From Caecitellus pseudoparvulus (taxonomy: Eukaryota; Bigyra: Bicosoecida), in contig CBFFRQ010000092.1 of NCBI GenBank assembly GCA_965644315.1, positions 62,001-126,000 on the forward strand: 64,000 nucleotides of DNA, read 5' to 3'. The notes beneath the pieces are model-generated. The model had not been told where the DNA came from and made no database searches. It was given only the letters and a program-made list of their open reading frames with translations. A program made the translations under genes and the position numbers. Positions within the stretch are counted from its first letter, which is position 1. Each line of letters starts with the position of its first letter. Shown one piece after another: positions 33,520 through 43,718 of the stretch.

Positions 33520-33901
33520 AAGTTCTGGCTCTCGGCCTCTGTCAGGGCCCGGGGGAGGGGCTCGGGCACGGAACATGTGTGTGCTTCCTTGCCATGCGCT
33601 GAGGGAGCTCCGTGCGAGCAAATGCGCACGCCAGTGCACTGGTCACAACAAAATTCATGTCATGTACAGCCCACTTGCATGAAGCATGGTTGCTTTACAT
33701 GCGTTTCCACGCATCAGTCTGTCTCTGCGCCCGCTCGTGCTTCAGCACTCGCCGCAGCGCTTTTCCAGCGCGGCCGTCCAAAGAGCTGCTCCGGCTCCGC
33801 TCGCCTCAGCGCCCCGCTTACTCCGCCAACGCTGCTTCTCAGGCAGCGATCCCGCCCAGAGATAGTGTAGCGAATTACTTGAAGTTGAACAGCAGTACTT
33901 C
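33520..33901. other. Intergenic, methyltransferase to NRAMP
   Basis: A 382-bp gap between two plus-strand genes. It becomes A+T richer towards the NRAMP start, which fits a promoter. I see no gene, repeat or recognisable motif in it. Confidence 0.4.
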
Positions 33902-35868
33902 ATGACTTGCTCCTGCTCGCATTGGTGTGTGCGGCCGTCCCGGCCAAAAGGGCTGGAAGCCACAGTTCTCCAGCCCAAGACTGGGGAAGAGTCCCTGCTG
34001 GACGAGCCGGAATTTAAACAAGTCAAGTTCAGCTGGTGGAAACTGTGGCTGTATATGGGCCCTGGGTGGCTCATGAGCATCGCCTTCCTCGACCCGGGCA
34101 ACATTGAAGGTGCGTCTCCTGACGTGTTTCGTCCGCCTGCGGAAATCGCTTCACCCGCATCCTGACCCAATTCGCAGGGGATCTCCAGCAAGGCATTGCA
34201 GGAGGGTACAAACTCAAGTGAGTACACAGCACTGCAGTTGTTCATGAGGGTTTCGGCTTCAGAACGCTTGTGCAACCCGTTTCCCTGGTGCACAGCTGGG
34301 TTCTGCTGTGGAGCACCGCGCTGGGATGGCTTCTGCAGATCCTGGCCGCCCGAGTGGGCGTCGTGACTGGCAAGCAGCTGGCGCGCATCTGCCGCGAGGA
34401 GTACCCTTGGTACCTGCGCTTCATCACCTGGCTGGCCATGGAGATCGCCATCATCGGCTCCGACGTCCAAGTGCTGCTGGGCTCGTCCATTGCCATATCG
34501 CTGCTGTCACACGGGGTCATCCCGCTGTGGGGTGGCGTGCTCATCACAGGCGTGGACTCCTTCTTCCTCATGCTGCTGGACCGCATTGGCGTGCGCAAGT
34601 TCGAGGCAGTTTTCGCCGGGCTGCTCTTCACCATGCTGGTGTGCTTCGCCACGGTGTGGGGCATTGCCGGCCCGCACATTGGGGAGATGGCGCTGGGACT
34701 GGCCATTCCACAGGTCCCGCCGCACACTGTGCAGCAGGCCGTGGGCACAGTGGGCGCAGTCATCATGCCCCACAACATATTCCTGCACAGTGCGCTGGTG
34801 CGCTCCCGCAAGGTGAACCGTGCCTCCAAGGCCGCCATTGACGAAGCCAACTACTTCAACGCAATCGAATCCGGCTTGGCGCTGCTGCTGTCCCTGTTCA
34901 TCAACCTCTTCGTCGTGGCGGTGTTCGCTCACAACTTCTACGACCCCACTGGCACTCGACTGTGCCCGACGACGGACAACCCGTCCTTCCTGTGCCGGAA
35001 CGTCGGGCTGCTGGAGGCAGGCAGCGTGCTGACAGCTGGACTCGGCGCCGTCGCTGGTCGGTACGTCTGGAGCATTGGCCTGCTGGCGTCGGGGCAGAGC
35101 AGCGTGCTGACGACGACGTACGCGGGGCAGTTTGTCATGAGCGGCTTCTGGAACATCAAGGTGCCCAAGTGGAAGCGCGCGCTGATCACACGCATGGTGG
35201 CGCTGGTGCCCGGCATTATCGTCGCCATCACGGCACAGAACGAGTTCGACGAGGCTGACGAGTTCCTGAACATCCTGCAGAGCATCGCCCTGCCCTTTGC
35301 CCTGCTGCCCTTGCTGCGTGTGACCATGTCCTGGCAGCTCATGGGCCCCTACGCGAATTCCCCCGCCATGAACGTGTTCGCGTGGACGGCCACTGTGGCC
35401 AGCGTGGCCATCAACGTGTACACCTTCGTGGAGGTAATTGAGGGGGACCCCTCCCAGCCGAAGTGGCTGTACGCCATCCTCGCCGTGGTCAGCCTGCTGT
35501 ACGCCACCCTGCTCTTCCTCCTCGTGCGTTGGGAGGTGGGTGACCACCGGGGCGAGTGGGACCCGCACGCCGTGGAGGACGCGGATGATGAGGATGCCAA
35601 GGATGGGGCGCTGGACGTGGACACGCCGCAGGCCAGTCTCCTGGGTGAGTCCACGGATGGCGCACGCACGGACAGCTTGGATGTGGAGCTCCTCACCCCC
35701 AACGCCCAGTCCCCAGCCCTGAACGCGCCGACGCCGGCGGCAACGCGGCTTTGGTGGGAGGACCCCAGTCTGTACCTTGTGCCATCTTCTGAGAACCCTG
35801 GTGCGGGTGGCAAGGGAGTGGCCCCTCGAGCCGCCATGTCCACTCTGTCGGACCCTGCGCTGCTGTAG
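33902..35868 (+). CDS. NRAMP-family divalent metal transporter
   Basis: Proton-coupled importer of Fe2+, Mn2+ and related ions. Exons 33902-34109, 34178-34217 and 34296-35868 give 606 residues. The TM1 metal-binding motif DPGN is in [19 protein letters not shown], interrupted by intron 1 just after the Asn-Ile-Glu. The TM6 motif MPH is in [16 protein letters not shown] (about 34763). About 11 hydrophobic helices follow in the usual NRAMP order, including [18 protein letters not shown] (about 35088), the family's conserved transport signature. The C-terminal 110 residues are hydrophilic, acidic and probably cytosolic. Exon 2 is only 40 nt. Metal specificity and the membrane it sits in are not readable; the intact DPGN and MPH motifs suggest an active transporter. 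Confidence 0.94.
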
Positions 35869-36098
35869 GCTTGCAGGGCCGGCTGTGTCGCGCACCAGCA
35901 CTTTGCTGGATTCTTCGTGTGTGAGCCATCAGCGGTTGCAGCGGTGGCACGCGGTCAATTCACCCTCGCCGCGCCATGGGCCACGCTAAGCACTTCCAAA
36001 TGATCTCATTTGTGTTGCCTGGACCATTGCAGCTCCCCTGCGGGTTCTAGCAGTGTCTCTTGCCTTGACTGCGTGTGCGGTAATTGCTCCGCAACACA

Positions 36099-37863
36099 AT
36101 GCAAGCTTGCCTCTCCCGTTCGGCGGGATTCGTGTCCAGGCGGTGGCAGCAAGTGCCGAAGCTTGCATTGGCACACTTAGCTAGGCTGCTCTCCACTTCT
36201 GACTTTGATGCCGGCCTCCAGGCCCTCCTGGGCGGAGTACCTGGTGCTGTAGATGAGCAGGCGAGTCCAGCCGCCGCCGAGGAGAAGTCTGTGGACTTGC
36301 TGGTCATTGGCGGAGGCTCAGGTGAGCAGGGAGCCCCGAGAACCCGTTTTCGTTAGACTTCACATGCACTCCCTTGCCCTCTTTTCCACAGGTGGCTTGG
36401 CTGCGGCGCGGGTTGCGGCGGAGCTCGGTGCCTCCGTGGCGCTGGCGGATGCCGTGCCCCCCAGCCCTCGAGGCTCCACGTGGGGCCTGGGCGGCACCTG
36501 TGTGAATGTCGGCTGCATACCCAAGAAACTCATGCACCACGCTGCGCTGCTGGGGGAGACGGTGCGGGACGCAGGGGCGTTTGGGTGGGATGTGCCGCCC
36601 AGCGTGCAGCACAACTGGGAGGCGCTGCGTGGTGCAGTGAGCGACGTGCGGAAGAGCAGCAATTTCATGTACCAGAGTGCCATGTGGAGTGCCGGAGTGG
36701 ACTACGTCAACGACTGGGCCCAGTTCGCCCCTGATGGGCAGGTGCAGGTGGGGAGCAGGCAGGTGCAGGCTGAACACGTACTTCTGGCGCCAGGGACACG
36801 CCCGAGCAGCTTGTTGGGCACCCAGCAGCAGCCCTTGGATGCGAAAGTCGTGACGTCGGATGACATATTCACCCTGCAAGAGTTCCCTACCAGGGTGGTC
36901 ATTGTGGGGGCTGGCTACGTCGCCCTGGAGTGTGCGGGTTTCTTGCTGGGGCTGGGCGCGCAAGTGACGGTTCTGGTGCGTGGGCAGATCTTGCGGGGGT
37001 TCGACCGGGACTTTGCGAGCAAAGTGCACTCCGACCTGGTGGAGCGTGGGGCGGCGTTCCATGTTGGCGTCGTGGATGACATTCTGGACGCCGATGGCGG
37101 CGGTGTTGTCGTGTGTACATCCGAAGGCGAGCAGCTGCCTGCGAACGCCGTACTGAATGCGACAGGGCGCTCAGCCCAGACCCTGGGCATGGGGCTACAC
37201 TTCAGGGGGTACGATGCAGCGGCGCTGGAAGCAGACAGGGGCTTTGTGCGTGTGGACGAGGGGGGACTGTGTCAAGTGCAGGGAGCGGCGGGAGTGTTCG
37301 CCGTGGGCGACGCGGTGCTGTCCAACCCCCAGCTGACACCGTTCGCGATTAAAGAGGGCGAGATGCTGTCTCGCCGCCTCTTCGCGGGGGCTACCGCGAC
37401 CCTCTCAAGGTCTGCCGTTCCGACAGCGATTTTTACCCCCACGGAATACGCGTGTGTGGGCCTGAGTGAGGAAGAGGCGAGGGAGAGGCACCCACAAGTG
37501 GAGGTGTACCACACGAACATGACCCCCACCGAGTGGGCACCTCCAGCTCTGAAGAAGCCTAAGAACAAGTGCTCTGCGAAGGTCATCGTCGTGCCGTCGC
37601 CCGGCTCTGCCGCTCCGCCGGGCGACGGCTGGGCAGCAGAACACCCGCCGAGCCACCAGCAGGTGGTGGGTGTGCATTTCTTCGGGCCACATGCGGGTGA
37701 AGTCATGCAGGGCTTCGGCGTGGCGCTGAACACGGGGCACCTGACGCTGGAGACGCTGCAGCAGAGCACGGGCATACACCCCACCCTTGCTGAGGAATTC
37801 GTGAACCTCTCCGTGACCAAGTCCAGCGGCGTGTCCCCAGACAAGCAGCTGTGCTGTGGCTGA
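36099..37863 (+). CDS. TXNRD: High-molecular-weight thioredoxin reductase, Cys-Cys-Gly C-terminus
   Basis: FAD/NADPH enzyme that reduces thioredoxin. Exons 36099-36321 and 36392-37863 give 564 residues. The N-terminus (MQACLSRSAGFVSRRWQQV) is basic and Ser/Leu-rich, like a mitochondrial targeting peptide. The FAD-binding VIGGGSGGLAAARVAAELGA is split by the intron. The redox pair lies in GGTCVNVGCIPKK, the NADPH fold in VVIVGAGYVALECAG, the second FAD contact in GVFAVGDAV, and the catalytic His-Pro in GIHPTLAEEF. It ends SVTKSSG...LCCG, then TGA. The extended C-terminus marks it as animal-type TrxR rather than glutathione reductase. The usual Cys-Sec pair is replaced by Cys-Cys, encoded TGC TGT. 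Its stop is 11 bp from the stop of the convergent gene. Confidence 0.92.
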
Positions 37864-37874
37864 CGCGCCACTGC

Positions 37875-40196
37875 CTACTTCTGGCCCTGGGCTGCCTTCC
37901 GGGCCATGGCTGCATACGAGTTGCCTGCCGGCTGTGCCTGGTTGTGTTGTGCCTTGGGTGCTGCTGCCAGGGCCGACGGGTCAATGCGCGTGGCTGTGCG
38001 GCTTTTGCGGCCGCTGGGCTGCTGCTTCGCCACACCGCGGCCCGCGCCCCGCTTCTGCCCGGGCAGCGCAGACGGCACCGCCTTCACGGCAGCCATCCTG
38101 CCCTGCAGCAGGTGCAGCGCTGCCGCTGCAGACTTGCTGTGCTTCTGCTCCACGGCGACGGGGGAGGCAGGGGGTCGCGGCGCCACAGCCGGCGGCGCCG
38201 CCTGCTGAGCGGCAACGGCATGGACAGGTGCAGGCAGGCCTGGCATCCGGCGTTGGAGCGCGGGATCCATGGGCAGGGCCAGGACGGCTTGCTGGCCCTT
38301 CAGCAGAGTGTTGAACCACGTCACAAAGGGCGCCAGCACTGCAGCAGGCAGCCGGCGCTGTGCCGAGGTGGGCGCTGTGTCACGCACTGGGTCTTGCAGG
38401 CGGGGGCAGTCCACGACGAAGTCCGAGCGTGCACGTGCGCCTTGCACCAGGAGCGCCGCGAGGGCGGAGTGACGGGCGTCCACAGCGGCTGCTGCCGGCG
38501 TGATGAGGAAGTCATCTGCTGCGTTCAAGAGCGCCTCTCGCACACTGGGCGTGCCCAGGAGACGCTGCACGATGCTGACGACGCCAGCCCGCGCCGCTGC
38601 GCCCAGGAGCGTCTGCCCGAACACGCTGGAGCGGCACTTGAGCGCCTCTTGGCAGGCCAGACTGCCTTGCACGAATGCAGCGTTCAGCAGGGCTGTGGCG
38701 GGCTGCGCACCAGCTGGGCCGTGAGCGTTCAGGGAAGTCACTGCCGTGTCCAGCATGGCGCCGGCGTCGCCGTCAGCACGCAGAGGTGCGCGGGAGTCGA
38801 ACAGTGCCTGCAGTGTGGCCTGCGGCACGTCCGCTGGTTTCTCTGGTGCTGGCGCCGTGCCCCATGCATCTGGCTGTGCGGGTGGTGGGTTGGCGGGCAC
38901 TGGCTGAGTCTTCTGGCGCCGAGCTGGCTTGGGCGCCCTGGGCTGCTTGCGCTCCTCCGCAGCCAGCGCGGCGCTCTCCCGCTGTAAGACGGCAGAGAAG
39001 TTAGCCTTGGTGCTCTCAGGCACTGGTTCAGGCTGGGCTGGTTGTGGAGCCTTCGCTGCTTGGGCACTGGCGGTCTGTGCGGGCACTGGCTCTGCCACGG
39101 GCTCTGCCTCGGGTGCTTGCTCATGGGCTTCAGCCTCCTGCGCTTCCTCCTCCTCCAGTTGCGCCATGAGGCTGGCTACGCTGAAGTCTGATGTCTGCAG
39201 CTTGAGTGGGGGGGGAGCCGGGCAGTCGCCCTCTGCAGGCTCTGCCGTCCACTGCCCGGGAGCACCCTTCACGCCGTACCCAGCTGCATGCACCTTGGCC
39301 CACCACTCTTGCAGAGACTCAGCAACCTGGGAAGCACGGTCACTCACCACCTCCTCCAGCAGGCCCACCTGGCAGTGCAGTCCATTCAACAGGGCCGCCG
39401 CTGCGCAAGCCCCAGCGTCAGAGGCCGCCGCATCGCCCTCATGCGCTGCCTCCCACCAAGGCACGTGGCACTGGGCATGCGCAGTCTGCAGCGTTTCAAT
39501 GCACTGCCGCGTTTCGCCTTGTCCCTGCAGCAGCGACAGGCGTGCTGCATACAGCTCAGCGCGCACTGGGTGTGCCTCTGCCACGTTGCTGGGCAGCAGG
39601 GCAAGGCCCTCGTCAACCAGCCTCAGCGCAGTGTCAGTATCCAGAGTGGCGCCAGCGTCGCCCAGTGACCGGGCCCGAGCCAGCTTGCTCTGGGCCTGAG
39701 CAACTGCTGCAGCCTGCACTTCAGCCAGAGCCGTGGCTGCGCTGACGCTGGTGCCGGCTGCTTGCGGGGCAGCCCCCGGCACGATGCGCACGTCCACGTG
39801 CACTTCGCCGCGGCAAATGCGCGTGCGCTGCGAAGAGGAGGCAGCAGCACGCTCCCGCGCCGCTGCTGCCGCCTGCAGGGCCTGCTGTGTCCTGGTCTGT
39901 GTCTCCTGCATCAGCGCCGTGTGGGCCAGGGCGCGCGTTGCAGGGTTGCCCTGCATGGCGCGCTCAAGGACCTCCTCCTGCGTCAGCTTCCGGTTCATGT
40001 GCGAGTCTTCCTCTGGCTCCTTGCGCACACGCCCTCCTCGCTTCTTCGCACGGCGCTTTGACTTTGCGGCTGCGGACATTGACGGGGCGGGCGCTGGAGC
40101 AGGTGCCGGCAGCTCAGCCACTGCTGCCTTGATCGTGTTTGAGTGCCCGCCAAACACATAGGCGGGGTCTTGCAGGAGCTGCTGTCGAGCCGCCAT
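37875..40196 (-). CDS. Uncharacterised 773-residue protein
   Basis: A single uninterrupted frame from ATG 40196 to the stop at 37875. It is clearly coding by length and strand consistency, but I do not recognise the family. Visible parts: a basic stretch KSKRRAKKRGGRVRK near residue 45; a helical, TPR-like region (about 130-260) with ALRLVDEGLALLPSN and HPVRAELYAARLSLLQGQG, which resembles TPR units; a long Pro/Glu/Ala-rich linker (about 330-480); a helical-repeat region (about 500-620) with GQTLLGAAARAGVVSIVQRL, which resembles one or two ankyrin units; and a basic C-terminus. TPR-plus-ankyrin suggests a protein-binding adaptor, but this is inference. It converges on thioredoxin reductase with an 11-bp gap and lies 186 bp downstream of Ric-8 on the same strand. 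Confidence 0.7.
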   Translation of the reverse strand: MAARQQLLQDPAYVFGGHSNTIKAAVAELPAPAPAPAPSMSAAAKSKRRAKKRGGRVRKEPEEDSHMNRKLTQEEVLERAMQGNPATRALAHTALMQETQTRTQQALQAAAAARERAAASSSQRTRICRGEVHVDVRIVPGAAPQAAGTSVSAATALAEVQAAAVAQAQSKLARARSLGDAGATLDTDTALRLVDEGLALLPSNVAEAHPVRAELYAARLSLLQGQGETRQCIETLQTAHAQCHVPWWEAAHEGDAAASDAGACAAAALLNGLHCQVGLLEEVVSDRASQVAESLQEWWAKVHAAGYGVKGAPGQWTAEPAEGDCPAPPPLKLQTSDFSVASLMAQLEEEEAQEAEAHEQAPEAEPVAEPVPAQTASAQAAKAPQPAQPEPVPESTKANFSAVLQRESAALAAEERKQPRAPKPARRQKTQPVPANPPPAQPDAWGTAPAPEKPADVPQATLQALFDSRAPLRADGDAGAMLDTAVTSLNAHGPAGAQPATALLNAAFVQGSLACQEALKCRSSVFGQTLLGAAARAGVVSIVQRLLGTPSVREALLNAADDFLITPAAAAVDARHSALAALLVQGARARSDFVVDCPRLQDPVRDTAPTSAQRRLPAAVLAPFVTWFNTLLKGQQAVLALPMDPALQRRMPGLPAPVHAVAAQQAAPPAVAPRPPASPVAVEQKHSKSAAAALHLLQGRMAAVKAVPSALPGQKRGAGRGVAKQQPSGRKSRTATRIDPSALAAAPKAQHNQAQPAGNSYAAMARKAAQGQK

Positions 40197-40382
40197 GGTG
40201 GGAGTGGCGCGCTTGGCGTGCAGTGGCCGGCGCCGCCGACGGCGTGCTGCGAAACGCTGGTGCCGCCTGAAACGCCGGTGGATTCAAGCGTGTGCAAAGC
40301 GAGCAGCTCGTGAGCCGCCACGTGGTTCATGCGACGGTGTGTGAATGTGGCATGAGAGAGCTATTGGTTGTGCATGCTGCTT

Positions 40383-42193
40383 TCAGGGGGCAGGCGGCGC
40401 GGCCGCCCCGGCTTCAGCTGCTGGCTCACCCTCGCTCCCATCCACGATTTCAACCAGCCCTGCCCGTCGCAGCAACGGCAGCGCCAGGCCCACCCCCAGC
40501 AGCTTGGCATACCTGGCAGCATCACGCCCCGCTCCAAAGAACAGCAGCTCCCCAGCGAAGCGCTTGAGCATGTCCTGAGGCGGGTTCAGCTGCATGCTTG
40601 CTTTGAGCGCGCTGAACAACGGCGCCGTCGGCTGACCGCTGGAGTCATCCACAGTGCTGTCGTACAGCAGAGGCACGCTGGCAGCCTCCCCTGCGGCAGT
40701 GGAGGCCATGGAGGAGGGCGCCGCGACAGCCTTGAAGCCGCTGCCTTGCATGATGGTGGGGAGCACTGCGGCGCGCACCGGCAACTCCGCAGCACACAGA
40801 CGGTGCAGGAGCATGACGGAGGGAAACGCAGCACTGGGCGTGACGGACATGAAGGAGGGGTCAAATGGCACGCTGGGCGCCTCGCGTGTACTGCTCTCCG
40901 GGATGCCGTCACTCAGGAATTGCCGTGCCACTTGGGGCTGGGCGTTGGCGATGGCGAGGAGGCTGTGGTGGGTGAAACGCAGCAGGGCGCCCAGCCCACC
41001 TGCGTGCTGCACGTGCAGGGCCAGCGACCACTCCGCCTCCACGCCGGGCTCCAGAGGCCGCATGGACGCTTGCAGTGGGATTTGAGACAGCACCTTCACG
41101 GCCTCTTGCTGGGTCGGCAGCACCCAGGCGTGCGAAGCGGTGGACAGGCGCAGGATGCGAACGAGGGTGGTGACAAAGTCACTGATGTCCTGCATCCACT
41201 GCTGGCGCTGGGCGTCGGGCACGTCTGCGGTGGCCACGGCACGCTCCGCCCCTCGAGCCAGTGCAAAAGCTGCCTGAAGTGCGCCCTTGCACTGTGCTTG
41301 CATGTCGGCATCGGCCAAGGGCGCTGCAGCAGCGCCGCCCTCCCAGCCGTCGAGACGGGCGACCAGCAGCTGGTCCAGCACACGCACAGCTGAGTGGGCC
41401 TTGCCGTCTGGCGTGGGCACAGTGGCGATGAAGGCTGCTTGGAGGAAGGCTGGGTTGGTGGCGGTCAGGCGCATGAGTAGGGCCAGCACACGAGAGAGCA
41501 GGGCGTGGGGGACATGGGGAGCCTGCAAGGGAGGAGGGTGTCAGGCGGCCCGTGGGCGAGCAGCGCGTTGGCCTCAGCATCTGGCTGACGCACCACCAGG
41601 CCGAGCAAGGCTGCGTGCCCTGCCAGCGACTCCACGAACTCCGTCTGGGCAGCGGGGTTGGCCACTAGGCCGTTGTTAAGCAGCTTTAAGGCGCGCAGGG
41701 CAACATCTTGAGCCGGATCCTCCGTCACAATTGCAAGGCAAGCTTCGAGCACCTGTGCAGGGGACGCCAGGGGAAGCGGGCGTGGTGGGCACTGCGACAG
41801 CGCCGAGTCGCCACTGCAGCTTGCGCGGACCTCTCGCGTTCCGAACGGCTCGTACTCCTCCTTTGAGCGGAGGCAGCTGACGATGCGCTGCAGCATTTGC
41901 GCCGCGCAGTCAAGCTTTCCCTCTGTGGCAAGGGGCAGCCGGGTGAAGGTGGCTGCACGCTCTGCGGTATTTGAAGCGCCCGCCGCACCCTTCGAGGCAG
42001 GCTCCGCGAGCCGGGAGTTCCACAGACTGAGGGCTGCATCCAAGAGCGCCTTGCACGTGCTGACCCGATCGGGTGCATGTGCTGGAATGCCATCACTGGA
42101 GGCCAAGTACACAGCCCAGGCGTCCAGCCCTGCGTCTGGCGGTGGCAATGCTGCCTCTGCTGCACGTGCAGCTTCTGCCTCAAACGCTGCCAT
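40383..42193 (-). CDS. RIC8: Ric-8 (synembryn) homologue, G-alpha chaperone/exchange factor
   Basis: Exons complement(40383-41522, 41594-41752, 41831-42193) give 553 residues, the usual Ric-8 length. Ric-8 folds G-alpha subunits and promotes their nucleotide exchange; it is an armadillo-type helical protein. Resemblance lies in three places in the right order: an early ALKLLNNGLVANPAAQTEF (Ric-8: a conserved helix ending S/NP-AQ), a middle VLSQIPLQASMRPLEP, and near the end MLKRFAGELLF with YAKLLGVGLALPLLRRAGL, matching the signature around VKR-A-E-LF...YTG-G-A-GLL. The overall sequence is divergent and Ala-rich, so the call is moderately sure; a generic armadillo protein is the alternative. 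Both introns are phase 0. The start is the ATG at 42193. The first 69 coding bases are duplicated at 43508-43576. Confidence 0.6.
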
Positions 42194-43400
42194 GCCAGCT
42201 CGGACGTATCCACTGGAAAGCTGGAGCGTGCATGCTCCTCCATCTGGGTCGCGTGCATTGGATGGGATTTGTGTGTCGCTGCCACACGCCCTCTTCCCAG
42301 AGTTGCTGCCTGTTTTGCCCAGCGCAGAGGGCCACATCACTTGGCTGCAGCTGCCCGCAGCAGCAGCATGGTCTTCCGGCCCCGCCGAGTGCTGGTGCCA
42401 CCCCACACAGCGTCTTTGGCCGGCTGTACAGCACTTTCACCAGCTTTCCGTCTGTAGCGAGCGGACACGGCTCGATGGCCGGTCAGGCCCAGCAGCTCAC
42501 GCATGACGCCCAGGTGGCTACCCAGGAGTGCCCCTCTGAAGCCGGCTTCAGGCCCAGAGATGCTTCTTGCATGCACATCCACCATGCGCTCTCCCGTGAG
42601 GGCCAGCAGTTGCTGCACTATGTCCACGCGGCCGTGCCCGCAAGCTTCGCGGAAGGGAGCCTCAGGGCCTTTCCTGTCGCAAGCGTGCACATCCACGGCA
42701 CGGTCGCCACTCAGCGCGAGCAACTCCCGAACCACGTCAGCATGCCCCAGGCGACATGCCTCACAAAAAGCGACTTCGCGCCCATACTCATCAGCAGCAT
42801 GCACATCCACCTGCCGGTCGCCGCTCAAGCTCAGAAGCTCCCGCACCACGTCTAAGTGTCCATGGTTGCATGCCAGTCGGAAGGCTGCCTCAGGGCCATC
42901 CCCAGGATCGCCGTGGACATTCACAGTTTGTGGTCCACTCACTGCCAGCAGCTCGCGCACGATGTCGATGTGCCCTCCACTACATGCCTCTCTGAATGCA
43001 ATGTCGAACGCGCCGCGCATGTCGGCGCTTCGTGCTTTCGCCAGTCTGATCAGCTCCCTCAACAAAGGAAGGTGACCTTTGCCTGCAGCTGCGGCAGCTC
43101 CAATTGATACGTTCCCCACCGAAAGCGTAGCCATGCAGCTCTTGGCGGCGTCAGAATCCTCCCCTAGCAACGCAACCAATGCGCTTGCATGCAGGCTCAA
43201 GCATGCCCTCCTCCATCGACGCAGCCAGTCGTCAGCGCTGCCCTGGTCGTCCATGGCGTGGTGGCTTCAAGTTCCGCACCCGTCGGGCCCACTTGAAGCC
43301 CCAGAAAACCTTCGTTTTGCGTCGTTTTCGTTGGCATGGAAGGTGTGATTATGGCTATGCATTTCCACCCAGTGTGGGGAGGCGCACTTTTGAGTGTTGC
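42125..43400. repeat. Tandem duplication, unit A
   Basis: This 1276-bp segment is repeated, with divergence, at 43508-44881. It spans the first 23 Ric-8 codons, the Ric-8 promoter, ankyrin-like gene 1 and its upstream region. The left edge is marked by cagccctgcgtctggcggtg in both copies. The right edge is marked by ggcgcacttttgagtgttgc. Confidence 0.85.
42337..43254 (-). CDS. Ankyrin-like repeat protein, tandem copy 1
   Basis: A single 305-residue frame from ATG 43254. The N-terminal 45 residues (MDDQGSADDWLRRWRRAC, then ALVALLGEDSDAAKSC) are shared with copy 2. About six ankyrin-like units of 37-38 residues follow, each ending in a GH.D(I/V)VRELL helix and LSGDR or LTGER, with VDVHA at the start. 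Ankyrin TPLH is replaced by PEAAF-type sequence, as in the plus-strand gene at 25084. The C-terminus is basic (STRRGRKTMLLLRAAAAK). There is no signal peptide or membrane helix. It probably binds proteins; the partner is unknown. Compared with copy 2 it lacks one repeat. The stop is 143 bp upstream of the Ric-8 start on the same strand. Confidence 0.8.
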   Translation of the reverse strand: MDDQGSADDWLRRWRRACLSLHASALVALLGEDSDAAKSCMATLSVGNVSIGAAAAAGKGHLPLLRELIRLAKARSADMRGAFDIAFREACSGGHIDIVRELLAVSGPQTVNVHGDPGDGPEAAFRLACNHGHLDVVRELLSLSGDRQVDVHAADEYGREVAFCEACRLGHADVVRELLALSGDRAVDVHACDRKGPEAPFREACGHGRVDIVQQLLALTGERMVDVHARSISGPEAGFRGALLGSHLGVMRELLGLTGHRAVSARYRRKAGESAVQPAKDAVWGGTSTRRGRKTMLLLRAAAAK

Positions 43401-43507
43401 AGCGCCGTGATTTGCCTTGTCCTTCCGTGCGCCCTTGAGCTTGTTGACTGCAGGTTCACGAAGTTCCCTAACACTTCATCCTCCACATGCGCCGAGGTGC
43501 CGGTGGA

Positions 43508-43576
43508 CAGCCCTGCGTCTGGCGGTGGCAATGCTGCCTCTGCTGCACGTGCAGCTTCTGCCTCAAACGCTGCCAT
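43508..43576 (-). pseudogene. Ric-8 exon 1 fragment (first 23 codons)
   Basis: The ATG at 43576 and the next 22 codons match Ric-8 from 42193. After residue 23 (ending PPPDAGL) the frame runs into unrelated sequence and has no counterpart to the rest of Ric-8. The Ric-8 upstream region (43577-43718) is copied too, so the fragment may still be transcribed. It is a by-product of the tandem duplication. Confidence 0.8.
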
Positions 43577-43718
43577 GCCAGCTCGGACGTGTCCACTGGA
43601 AAGCTGGAGCGTGCATGCTCCTCCATCTGGGTCGCGTGCATTGGATGGGATTTGTGTGTCGCTGCCACACGCCCTCTCCTGAGGTCTGCTGCCTGGTTGC
43701 CCAGCGCAGAGGGCCACA

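Noticed and set aside
37858-37863. Selenocysteine encoded by the TGA after Cys-Cys-Gly of thioredoxin reductase
   Set aside because: Sec would be expected before the final Gly, where a TGT (Cys) codon stands; the sequence after TGA does not continue a family C-terminus.
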